Source: Neisseriaceae bacterium (GTDB taxonomy: Bacteria > Pseudomonadota > Gammaproteobacteria > Burkholderiales > Neisseriaceae). Taken from it: a stretch of DNA of 8,740 bases. Below are positions 1 through 6,054 of the stretch, piece by piece. Position 1 is the first letter of the stretch. Every line of letters starts with the position of its first letter. The notes beneath the pieces are model-generated. The model was given only the letters and a program-made list of their open reading frames with translations. It was not told where the DNA came from and did not search any database. A program made the translations under genes and the position numbers. The stretch spans positions 1 to 8,740 of the forward strand of contig JASLDB010000173.1 in the NCBI GenBank assembly GCA_030151665.1, read 5' to 3'.

Positions 1-881
1 CTTTGGGTTTTGACTTGTTGCGTGATGTCGCTCCTGGTGAGGCTGTGTTCATTAGCTTTGAAGGTGAAATGCATGCTAAACAATGCATTGAAGCAGATAA
101 GTCACAATTGGCACCTTGTTTATTTGAATATGTTTATTTCGCTCGTCCAGACTCAGTGATTGATGGCATTTCTGTTTACCAAGCTCGTTTAAACATGGGC
201 ATTACTTTGGCTGATAAAGTCAAAAAAGAATTGCCGATTGATGAAATTGATGTGGTGATGCCGATTCCAGACACCAGTCGCCCAAGTGCATTGGAATTGG
301 CTCGTCATTTGGATTTGCCATACCGTGAAGGTTTTATCAAAAACCGCTACATTGGTCGTACATTTATTATGCCAGGCCAAGCCACCCGCAAGAAATCTGT
401 TCGCCAAAAGTTAAGCCCTGTGGAATGGGAATTTGCCGGTAAAAATATTTTGTTGGTGGATGACTCGATTGTGCGCGGTACAACCAGTTTGGAAATCGTG
501 GAAATGGCTAAGAAGGCTGGGGCAAAAAAAGTGTATTTTGCATCGGCTGCGCCAGAAGTCCGTTACCCCAATGTTTATGGCATTGATATGCCAACGCGTG
601 ATGAATTGATTGCGACAGGTAGAACAGCAGAACAAATTGCCAAAGAAGTGAATGCTGATGGTGTGGTATTCCAAGCTTTGGATGATTTGGTACAAGTATT
701 AAAAGACATGAATAAAAATATTGATGACTTTGATACCTCATGCTTTGATGGTCGCTATGTAACAGGTGATGTTGATGAGGCTTATTTGGCACGATTGGCT
801 CAAGGCAATGACAGTCAATCTCATGTTGCCAGTACTGTTGATCACAGCGTTCGTGTGTCAGATGATGATGACAATGAATAA
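1..881 (+). CDS. purF: Amidophosphoribosyltransferase PurF, C-terminal part (5' end outside window)
   Basis: PurF makes 5-phosphoribosylamine from PRPP and glutamine, the first committed step of purine synthesis in the cytoplasm. The reading frame is already open at the left edge. The first visible codons (TTG GGT TTT GAC, from base 3) match the internal family segment LGFDxLRDVAPGEA, so the TTG is an internal leucine and not a start. About 292 codons remain; against roughly 505 residues in E. coli PurF, the N-terminal glutaminase (Ntn-hydrolase) domain is missing from view. The visible part is the phosphoribosyltransferase domain: FEYVYFARPDS (about residues 41-51 of the visible part), KNRYIGRTFIMPGQ (113-126) and the PRPP loop LLVDDSIVRGTTS (150-162). 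The tail is acidic (SDDDDNE) and ends in TAA at 879-881, just ahead of a terminator. Identity is secure. Confidence 0.96.
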   Translation, partial: LGFDLLRDVAPGEAVFISFEGEMHAKQCIEADKSQLAPCLFEYVYFARPDSVIDGISVYQARLNMGITLADKVKKELPIDEIDVVMPIPDTSRPSALELARHLDLPYREGFIKNRYIGRTFIMPGQATRKKSVRQKLSPVEWEFAGKNILLVDDSIVRGTTSLEIVEMAKKAGAKKVYFASAAPEVRYPNVYGIDMPTRDELIATGRTAEQIAKEVNADGVVFQALDDLVQVLKDMNKNIDDFDTSCFDGRYVTGDVDEAYLARLAQGNDSQSHVASTVDHSVRVSDDDDNE

Positions 882-900
882 AATTCATGGTTGAATGAAT

Positions 901-932
901 AAAAAAAGCTGGCATTAGCCAGCTTTTTTTTT
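901..932 (+). terminator. Intrinsic terminator after purF
   Basis: A perfect stem AGCTGGC / GCCAGCT (907-913 and 918-924) with an ATTA loop is followed by an uninterrupted T run to 932. The A run at 901-907 extends the pairing. It starts about 20 bases after the purF stop and should separate purF transcription from metZ. The A run gives the minus strand a T run too, so it could work in both directions. Confidence 0.92.
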
Positions 933-985
933 ATATAGTAATAGGATGTGTGCATGCTTTAGTCTTTTAAAACACACGAATCTAC

Positions 986-998
986 TTAACCTGGTTAA
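986..998. promoter_or_regulatory. Palindrome in the metZ leader, possible operator
   Basis: TTAACCTGGTTAA is a perfect 6+1+6 inverted repeat. It ends 13 bases before the metZ start codon and three bases before the Shine-Dalgarno sequence (AAAGGA, 1001-1006). Symmetric sites in this position are often repressor operators, but I do not recognise this as the binding site of a known methionine or sulfur regulator. The rest of the 933-1011 leader shows no promoter I would assign with confidence. The symmetry is seen; the regulatory role is inferred. Confidence 0.35.
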
Positions 999-1011
999 AT
1001 AAAGGAATAAT

Positions 1012-2187
1012 ATGTCGCAACAATGGCAACCAGAAACATTGGCCATCCGCGGTGGGCGTGAAATCACCGACTACCATGAACACACTCAAGCCTTATTCAT
1101 GACGAGTAGTTTTACATACCAAACAGCGGCTGAAGCTGAGGCATTGTTTGCAGGCACGGTTGATGGTTTTACCTACTCACGCACGGCCAATCCAACCGTT
1201 CGAGCATTTGAGCAAAGAATGGCTTTATTAGAAGGTGCAGAAAAAGGTTTGGCGACAGCCAGTGGCATGGCGGCGATTCAAGCTGTGCTCATGAGTTTTT
1301 TGCAAGCAGGGGATCATTTGGTTGCCAGCCGCAGTTTATTTGGTTCAACCATGGGTTTGATTAATACCATTTTAACCCGTTCTAATATCACGGCGACGTT
1401 TGTGGATTTAACGAATCCACAAGCATGGCAAGATGCCATGCAAGACAATACCAAGTTATTGTTTTTAGAAACACCATCCAACCCATTGGGTGAAATCGCT
1501 GACATGGCTGCATTGAGCCAATTAGCAAAAAAACACCAAGCTTTATTGGTGGTAGATAACTGTTTTTGCTCCCCTGCAGTACAATTGCCTATTGCATTGG
1601 GTGCTGATTTAACCGTGTCTTCAGCAACGAAGTTGATAGATGGTCATGGTCGTGCTTTGGGTGGTATTGTTTGTGGTCGTGCAGAATTGATTGATACCGT
1701 GCATGGTCATGTACGCACCAGTGGTGAAATCTTGTCACCTTTTAATGCATGGCTGCTGTTAAGTGGTTTAGATACTTTGTTTGTGCGTGCAGAAAAAGAA
1801 TGCAGTAATGCATTGGCATTGGCAACTTGGTTAGAGAGTCATCCGAAGGTTAATAGGGTGTATTACGGTGGTTTACCCAGTCATGCTCAACATGAGTTGG
1901 CGAAAAAGCAGCAAAAAGCATTTGGTGCTGTGTTGGCATTTGAAGTCAAAGGTGGAAAACAAGAAGCTTGGGCTGTGGTTGATGCGGTAAAATTATTTTC
2001 TCGTACGGGTAATTTGGGTGATGTGAAATCCACCATTACCCATCCTTATACCACGACACATGGCAAAGTTTCACCAGAAGCGAAAAAAGAAGCAGGTATT
2101 GAGCCTAATCTATTGCGCTTGTCGATTGGTTTAGAACACATTGATGATTTAAAAGCAGATTTGACACAGGCACTGGCTGCTTTGTAA
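1012..2187 (+). CDS. metZ: O-succinylhomoserine sulfhydrylase MetZ
   Basis: This PLP-dependent cytoplasmic enzyme of the Cys/Met metabolism family converts O-succinylhomoserine plus sulfide to homocysteine, the direct-sulfhydrylation route to methionine. At 391 residues it is full length for the family. Visible landmarks are the N-terminal ETLAIRGGRE (8-17), the phosphate-binding YSRTANPT (55-62), ASGMAAI (83-89), the cofactor-nitrogen aspartate in VVDN (D182), the PLP lysine K207 in SSATKLIDGHGR, and the C-terminal RLSIGLEHIDDL segment. The start ATG is preceded by AAAGGA at good spacing, and the gene ends in tandem TAA TAA. metZ next to purF is a known arrangement in Pseudomonas and relatives, which favours MetZ over cystathionine synthase (MetB) or lyase (MetC) paralogues. 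Here a terminator splits the two genes, so metZ probably has its own promoter. Family certain; succinyl rather than acetyl substrate inferred. Confidence 0.92.
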   Translation: MSQQWQPETLAIRGGREITDYHEHTQALFMTSSFTYQTAAEAEALFAGTVDGFTYSRTANPTVRAFEQRMALLEGAEKGLATASGMAAIQAVLMSFLQAGDHLVASRSLFGSTMGLINTILTRSNITATFVDLTNPQAWQDAMQDNTKLLFLETPSNPLGEIADMAALSQLAKKHQALLVVDNCFCSPAVQLPIALGADLTVSSATKLIDGHGRALGGIVCGRAELIDTVHGHVRTSGEILSPFNAWLLLSGLDTLFVRAEKECSNALALATWLESHPKVNRVYYGGLPSHAQHELAKKQQKAFGAVLAFEVKGGKQEAWAVVDAVKLFSRTGNLGDVKSTITHPYTTTHGKVSPEAKKEAGIEPNLLRLSIGLEHIDDLKADLTQALAAL

Positions 2188-2207
2188 TAAGATGGTTTTA
2201 ACAACAA

Positions 2208-2231
2208 AATACCGCCCCAAAGGGCGGTATT
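2208..2231. terminator. Bidirectional terminator between metZ and the emrE-like gene
   Basis: A perfect 10-bp stem AATACCGCCC / GGGCGGTATT (2208-2217 and 2222-2231) with a CAAA loop lies between the two convergent genes. On the plus strand it is followed by GTTT only. On the minus strand the T-rich stretch TTTTGTTGTT follows, so termination of the minus-strand operon should be at least as good as that of metZ. The hairpin begins two bases after the minus-strand stop codon. Confidence 0.85.
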
Positions 2232-2233
2232 GT

Positions 2234-2566
2234 TTAATGGGCACTGCTTTTTGAAAACAAATTCATGATACAAACACCCAAAATAATCAAGGCAATGCCC
2301 AAAATAGCGGGCATGTCTAATTTTTGACCATAATATAACCATGAGAAAATTGATACAGCGACCACGCCCACGCCAGACCAGATGGCATAAGCAATACCAA
2401 CAGGGATGGTGCGCAAAGTCAGGGATAGGCAATAAAATGCCAAGGCATAACCAACAATCACCAAAATAGATGGCCAGAAACGACTGAAGCCTTCACTGGA
2501 TTTTAAGGCGGAGGTGGCGATGACTTCCGATACAATGGCGATGAATAGAAAAATCCAATTTTTCAT
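2234..2566 (-). CDS. emrE: SMR-family multidrug efflux protein, EmrE-like
   Basis: This is a four-helix inner-membrane transporter of the small multidrug resistance family, which works as a dimer exchanging protons for hydrophobic cations such as quaternary ammonium compounds. It has 110 residues, the length of E. coli EmrE, and the key residues fall at EmrE numbering: E14 (SEVIAT), Y40, Y60 and W63 (GIAYAIWSG, 57-65). The helix-4 GxxxLIxxG-like region (about 90-97) and the tail NLFSKSSAH also resemble EmrE. These features fit drug-exporting EmrE/Qac proteins better than guanidinium exporters (SugE/Gdx). It is last in a minus-strand trio, 12 bases after the TSUP gene, with a modest AAGAG Shine-Dalgarno sequence before the ATG. 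No terminator separates it from the genes upstream. The actual substrate is not shown by the sequence. Confidence 0.9.
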   Translation of the reverse strand: MKNWIFLFIAIVSEVIATSALKSSEGFSRFWPSILVIVGYALAFYCLSLTLRTIPVGIAYAIWSGVGVVAVSIFSWLYYGQKLDMPAILGIALIILGVCIMNLFSKSSAH

Positions 2567-2578
2567 AAATACTCTTGC

Positions 2579-3367
2579 TTACACAAATAAATACCGCAAA
2601 TCCCAAGCGAATTTGCCTATTAAAATAACCAATAATACCAAAAACAAGTGTCGTAAAATCTGTGTACCACCACGCAATGCCAAGAAAACACCTGTCACAT
2701 TGCCCAGTAAGTTTGCCATGGCCAAGGGAATGGCATAAAGCCACAGAACATGGCCACTGGGAATGAAAAAGCTCAAGGCAGCGAGGTTGGTGGTGAGATT
2801 AATGACTTTGGCGCTGGCCGTTGCAGTTAAAAAGTCAAAATGAAAAATTCGCACAAACAAAAAGGTTAAAAAACTGCCTGTACCAGGACCAACCAATCCA
2901 TCATAAAAACCAATGGCTGCACCACAAGCATAACCATAGCGGTATTCTTTTGGTGTTAGTGGTGTGTCGCGGGTACTTTGGCCTAAATCTTTTTTGATAA
3001 AGGTGTAAATGGCCATTAAGACGAGCACCACAAGCATAAAGGGTTTAATAAAGGCAACAGGTAAATGGCTGACCAGTATGGAGCCTAAAAAAGAAGCAAT
3101 AAATGCCAGTAGTGCCGCGGGCAATAACATGCGCCAAGGGACTTTGATTTTTTTTACATATTGGCGGGTGGCCACTGCAGTACCGCAAAATGATGCAAAT
3201 TTATTACTGCCCATCACCGAAGCCACTGGCGTGTGTTGGGGCAATAAGGTAAAGACACCGGGGATTTGTACCAGTCCACCGCCGCCGACAGCAGCGTCCA
3301 TGGTGCCAGCACAAAAACCCAATAACAAAAGCCAAGGCAAATATTCAATAAATAATTCGGGAAGCAT
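2579..3367 (-). CDS. TSUP (TauE/SafE/YfcA) family membrane transporter
   Basis: This 262-residue inner-membrane protein is made mostly of hydrophobic helices. Its half-repeats carry TSUP signatures: the first GTMDAAVGGGGLVQIP (21-36) with GSNKFAS (53-59), the second GFYDGLVGPGTGSF (153-166) with ASAKVINLTTN (184-194). The layout and spacing resemble E. coli YfcA. The family includes exporters of sulfite, sulfonates and related small anions, but the substrate of YfcA-type members is generally unknown. Its ATG overlaps the stop codon of the upstream CNP1-like gene (TAATG, 3365-3369) and no strong Shine-Dalgarno sequence is visible, so translation probably depends on coupling. It lies near metZ and tusA, so a sulfur-anion substrate is possible, but that is only inference. 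Confidence 0.9.
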   Translation of the reverse strand: MLPELFIEYLPWLLLLGFCAGTMDAAVGGGGLVQIPGVFTLLPQHTPVASVMGSNKFASFCGTAVATRQYVKKIKVPWRMLLPAALLAFIASFLGSILVSHLPVAFIKPFMLVVLVLMAIYTFIKKDLGQSTRDTPLTPKEYRYGYACGAAIGFYDGLVGPGTGSFLTFLFVRIFHFDFLTATASAKVINLTTNLAALSFFIPSGHVLWLYAIPLAMANLLGNVTGVFLALRGGTQILRHLFLVLLVILIGKFAWDLRYLFV

Positions 3368-3900
3368 TAGTTAAAACTCAATTTTTTAATTCGTTCTTGT
3401 AGCTGTTCTTCTTTTAGGGGGAAACCATCTTCGCACAGCCCACGATAGAGCGTATAACGAACCACATCATTGCTGGTTAAAGCACTGGCGACTTGTTTCC
3501 ATTGTGTTTTTTGAATAGGAATCCAGCGCTTGGCTTCTGTATCAGCATATGCCAAAACTTTGACTTTTTGTGAACCGCAGTGCAACACTTCTTGGCTAGT
3601 ATTGTGAAAACCTTTTGGGGAAATAATATCCAAGGTATATTGAATTGAGCGATCAGCAAGGTTCCAAACCACACCAGGATTTTGGATTTTAACGGTATTG
3701 GGATAGGTTCGGTTAATAAAGACCTCAACCCATTTATCACTATCAGTTGGATATGCTTCCGTATTAAATGCGGTATCCGGAGCTTCTCTTGTGAATAAAC
3801 TATCAGGGGCGTTGTAATTGTAATTGTATCCATCTTTTTTGGCTGCAAAAGCCAGACTACTACTGATTAAGCACAATAAAACCAATGTGGGTTTGAACAT
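3367..3900 (-). CDS. CNP1-like family exported protein
   Basis: This is a small secreted or periplasmic protein of unknown function. I place the start at the ATG at 3900-3898 (177 residues), because GGGGAG (3909-3914) lies 8 bases ahead; an in-frame GTG at 3909 would have no room for a ribosome binding site. Residues 1-19 form a typical signal peptide (basic start, hydrophobic LVLLCLISSSL, cleavage near AFA|AKK); no lipobox is evident. The mature part begins with a Tyr/Asn-rich stretch (YNYNYN), then shows the CNP1 pattern: WVEVFINRTYPN, VVWNLADRSIQYTLDI, a cysteine segment LHCGSQKVKVLAYA, then W...W and VRYTLYRGLCEDGFP near the end. The two cysteines could form a disulfide. CNP1 ('cryptic neisserial protein') has no established role. 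First gene of a minus-strand operon, diverging from tusA. Family assignment is from memory of its motif pattern, so moderately sure. Confidence 0.75.
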   Translation of the reverse strand: MFKPTLVLLCLISSSLAFAAKKDGYNYNYNAPDSLFTREAPDTAFNTEAYPTDSDKWVEVFINRTYPNTVKIQNPGVVWNLADRSIQYTLDIISPKGFHNTSQEVLHCGSQKVKVLAYADTEAKRWIPIQKTQWKQVASALTSNDVVRYTLYRGLCEDGFPLKEEQLQERIKKLSFN

Positions 3901-3940
3901 GACGCACACTCCCCAATAAAAAGGATAATAGAAAAACAGT

Positions 3941-3973
3941 ATTGTAAACGAAAAGCCATGTTTTCGCAGTCAA
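3941..3973 (-). promoter_or_regulatory. Candidate promoter of the CNP1-like gene operon
   Basis: On the minus strand a TACAAT -10 box (3941-3946) lies about 40 bases ahead of the chosen ATG. The best -35 match, TTGACT (3968-3973), is 21 bases away, longer than the usual 16-18, so either an activator helps or the true -35 is a weaker hexamer. The spacer contains the inverted repeat CGAAAAGCCATGTTTTCG (3949-3966). Confidence 0.35.
3949..3966. repeat. Inverted repeat, possible operator
   Basis: CGAAAA and TTTTCG are perfect complements separated by six bases (GCCATG). There is no T run after either arm, so it is not a terminator. It lies between the proposed -35 and -10 of the minus-strand promoter, where a bound protein would block or remodel transcription. 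Role inferred. Confidence 0.35.
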
Positions 3974-3981
3974 TTGTCTGC
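3966..3981. promoter_or_regulatory. Palindrome over the tusA -35 region, possible operator
   Basis: GCAGTCAATTGTCTGC is a 16-bp palindrome with seven of eight pairs matched (only the T/T pair at 3970/3977 fails). It covers the place where the tusA -35 should be and overlaps the best minus-strand -35 (TTGACT, 3968-3973), so one regulator could affect both divergent units. I do not recognise the site as that of a named regulator. Confidence 0.35.
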
Positions 3982-3997
3982 AGAAAAATACGCAGTT

Positions 3998-4006
3998 TGA
4001 TATAAT
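3998..4006 (+). promoter_or_regulatory. Extended -10 promoter for the tusA-pyrC operon
   Basis: TGATATAAT combines a perfect TATAAT -10 (4001-4006) with the TGn extension. The hexamer 17 bases upstream (TCTGCA, 3978-3983) is a poor -35, as is common when the extended element is present. Transcription would begin near 4013, giving a leader of about 30 bases before tusA. Confidence 0.7.
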
Positions 4007-4042
4007 ACGAGCCGCAAATTAGCAAGCATTTTTAGGTGAAAT

Positions 4043-4282
4043 ATGAATAATGCAGTGATGTTGGATGTTAAGGGTTTGAAATGCCCATTGCCCATCTTAA
4101 AAGCAAAAAAAACCTTGTCACAATTGAATGCAGGCGTGGTGTTAACTGTTTTGGCCACTGATGCGGGTGCACCAGAGGATTTTGAAGCATTTTGTCGCCA
4201 CACAGGGCACGAATTTATTTCACTGAATGAACATGAAGAGTCGGGTGTCATTGTTTACACCATCGTGCTCAAGCACAAATAA
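4043..4282 (+). CDS. tusA: TusA-family sulfurtransferase (sulfur carrier)
   Basis: This 79-residue cytoplasmic protein has the TusA/SirA two-layer fold pattern. The sulfur-carrying cysteine is C14 in KCPLPILKAK (13-22), the invariant CPxP box. It is followed by the ATDAGAPEDFEAFCRHTGHE region (38-57), typical of family members in Betaproteobacteria, and a C-terminal strand. TusA passes persulfide sulfur from a cysteine desulfurase toward tRNA thiolation; other family members serve molybdenum cofactor synthesis or sulfur oxidation. Which pathway applies here cannot be told, as no partner (tusBCD, iscS) is in view. The Shine-Dalgarno sequence AGGTGA (4034-4039) is close to the ATG. First gene after a strong extended -10 promoter and 25 bases ahead of pyrC, so probably cotranscribed with it. 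A second cysteine, C51, is not part of the family core motif. Confidence 0.88.
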   Translation: MNNAVMLDVKGLKCPLPILKAKKTLSQLNAGVVLTVLATDAGAPEDFEAFCRHTGHEFISLNEHEESGVIVYTIVLKHK

Positions 4283-4307
4283 TATTGATATCATGAGGAC
4301 ATGACAC

Positions 4308-5351
4308 ATGCAGACTTTAATTTTAACCCAACCAGACGACATGCACTTACATTTGCGTGATGGCGATGCTTTGCATGCGGTTTTGCCTTATACTGCCCGT
4401 CAAATGGCACGTGCAGTGGTCATGCCTAACCTACGCCCACCTGTTGTCAGTGTTGCAGACGCCTTGGCTTATAAAAATCGCATCGAGGCTGCTATTCCCA
4501 AAGATGTGGATTTTACCCCATTAATGACGTTGTATTTGACTGATAAAACCACTGCACAAATGGTAAAAGATGCCAAAGCAGCAGGTGTTGTGGCATTTAA
4601 ATTGTATCCAGCCGGGGCAACAACCAATTCGGATTCAGGTGTCACCAATTTACATAAATTGTTGCCAGTATTGGAAGTGATGGCCAAAGAGGGCATGTTG
4701 CTTTTGGTGCATGGTGAAGTGACTGATGCCCAGATTGATGTATTTGACCGTGAAGCGATGTTTATTGAGCGTGTTTTGGCACCAGTGATGAAAGCATTGC
4801 CAGAATTAAAAGTGGTGTTTGAACACATTACCACTGCAGATGCTGCTGATTTTGTGATGTGTTTGGGTAACCAAATTGCCGCCAGTGTGACACCACAACA
4901 TTTGCTATTGAATCGCAATAGTTTATTGGTCGGAGGCATTCACCCACATCATTATTGCCTGCCCGTTTTGAAGCGAGAAACACACCGTGCTGCACTGGTT
5001 AAAGCGGTTACTGGTGAACATGCTCATAAGTTTTTCTTGGGAACGGATTCCGCACCCCATGCCAAACATGCCAAAGAAAATGCCTGTGGTTGTGCGGGGA
5101 TGTTCAGTGCCCATATCGCGATTGAATTGTATGCGGAAGTTTTTGAAAAAGCAGGTGCTTTGGATAAATTAGAAGCATTTGCATCACTGAATGGCCCTCG
5201 ATTTTATGGATTGCCGATTAATCAGCGCAAGATTAAATTGATTAAACAAGCTCAAGACGTTGTTGAAACCTTGGTGTATGGTGATGAGCAATTGGTTCCC
5301 ATGCGAGCGGGCGGTCAAACAGACTGGACGTTTATGGGTTTTGTCGATTAA
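4308..5351 (+). CDS. pyrC: Dihydroorotase PyrC
   Basis: PyrC reversibly cyclises N-carbamoyl-aspartate to dihydroorotate, the third step of pyrimidine synthesis, in the cytoplasm. The protein has 347 residues, full length for the E. coli-type (class II) enzyme, and all metal ligands are visible: H13 and H15 in DDMHLHLRDG, the carboxylated lysine K98 in AFKLYPAGATTNS, H135 in LLVHGEVT, H173 in VFEHITT, and D247 in FLGTDSAPH with H251 following. The substrate-loop segment ATTNSDSGVTN (104-114) and the CGCAG motif (260-264) are also present. The start ATG has GAGGA (4295-4299) at 8 bases, which excludes the out-of-frame ATG at 4301. It probably belongs to one transcript with tusA and the lytic transglycosylase. 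I saw no attenuator-like hairpin or pyrimidine-tract leader in the 25-base gap before it. Confidence 0.96.
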   Translation: MQTLILTQPDDMHLHLRDGDALHAVLPYTARQMARAVVMPNLRPPVVSVADALAYKNRIEAAIPKDVDFTPLMTLYLTDKTTAQMVKDAKAAGVVAFKLYPAGATTNSDSGVTNLHKLLPVLEVMAKEGMLLLVHGEVTDAQIDVFDREAMFIERVLAPVMKALPELKVVFEHITTADAADFVMCLGNQIAASVTPQHLLLNRNSLLVGGIHPHHYCLPVLKRETHRAALVKAVTGEHAHKFFLGTDSAPHAKHAKENACGCAGMFSAHIAIELYAEVFEKAGALDKLEAFASLNGPRFYGLPINQRKIKLIKQAQDVVETLVYGDEQLVPMRAGGQTDWTFMGFVD

Positions 5352-5398
5352 AGCAATCGGGTTATTCAATAGGCCTAGTTGAAGTTGATAAGCAAACG

Positions 5399-6007
5399 AT
5401 GAAAAGATATTCACGACGTGGGATTGTGTTGGGTATAGGCAGCTTGTTCTTGAGTACTTGGGTGCAAGCTGGTGCACAGCGAGAAGAAACCTTGGCTGAT
5501 AATGTGGCTTCTAGCATGCGCCAATCTGTGGAAAGTGTTAATCCTCCACAACTGTATTTTTCAAATCCCCATGCAGCAAATCACTGGTTACAAGAGATGC
5601 AGCAGCGATTAAGCAAATTTGAAAGTGATCCGAAAGAGCAGCGTGTTATTTTATTGCATGTGCACTACGAAGCAAAACGAGCAGGTTTGGATCCACAATT
5701 GGTATTGGGCTTGATTGAAGTTGAAAGTCGTTTTCGCCGTTATGCCATCAGTGGTGTGGGCGCGCGGGGGTTAATGCAAGTGATGCCATTTTGGGTACGC
5801 TATATTGGTGCGCCTTCTCATAATTTATTCGATATTCGGACCAATTTAAGGTATGGTTGCACCATTTTGCGCCATTATTTGAATCTTGAAAATGGCGATA
5901 TGTCCCGTGCCTTGGGGAGATTCAACGGCAGTTTGGGCAAGGCAAAATACCCCAATGCGGTATTGGGCGCTTATCAACGCAATTGGCAATACCAAGGACC
6001 TCTTTGA
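5399..6007 (+). CDS. Lytic transglycosylase, SLT domain, exported
   Basis: This protein cleaves peptidoglycan glycan strands to 1,6-anhydromuramoyl products in the periplasm. It has 202 residues. The N-terminus MKRYSRRGIVLGIGSLFL with VQAGA after it is a signal peptide; the paired arginines (S5-R6-R7) with following hydrophobics resemble a twin-arginine signal. The SLT domain runs from about 85 to 195: catalytic glutamate E109 in LIEVESRF, then GARGLMQVMPFW (121-132), NLRYGCTILRHYL (149-161) and ALGRFNGSLG (171-180) in place of the common AYNAG motif. This pattern matches what I recall of a small betaproteobacterial transglycosylase type. The ribosome binding site is poor, so translation may rely partly on the upstream gene; it starts 47 bases after pyrC with no terminator between. 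Function of the domain is secure, specific role is not. Confidence 0.9.
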   Translation: MKRYSRRGIVLGIGSLFLSTWVQAGAQREETLADNVASSMRQSVESVNPPQLYFSNPHAANHWLQEMQQRLSKFESDPKEQRVILLHVHYEAKRAGLDPQLVLGLIEVESRFRRYAISGVGARGLMQVMPFWVRYIGAPSHNLFDIRTNLRYGCTILRHYLNLENGDMSRALGRFNGSLGKAKYPNAVLGAYQRNWQYQGPL

Positions 6008-6054
6008 TGGAAGAGGCAATACAAGCGATTTATTAAATAGAGGGTAATGGTTTT

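Noticed and set aside
865..878. GATGATGATGAC run at the end of purF as a variable repeat
   Set aside because: Only three and a half units; too short for slippage-driven variation, and acidic tails are unremarkable.
508..915. Minus-strand open frame of 135 codons opposite the end of purF
   Set aside because: It runs through the purF coding region and across the terminator; its His/Gln-rich product is typical of a frame read opposite a real gene.
3009..3374. Plus-strand frame of 121 codons opposite the TSUP gene
   Set aside because: The minus-strand frame encodes a clear membrane transporter with family motifs; the plus frame is its shadow, with no family features or ribosome binding site.
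3901..3909. GTG at 3909 as start of the CNP1-like gene
   Set aside because: GGGGA would touch the GTG directly, leaving no spacing, while the ATG at 3900 has GGGGAG at 8 bases and gives a normal signal peptide.
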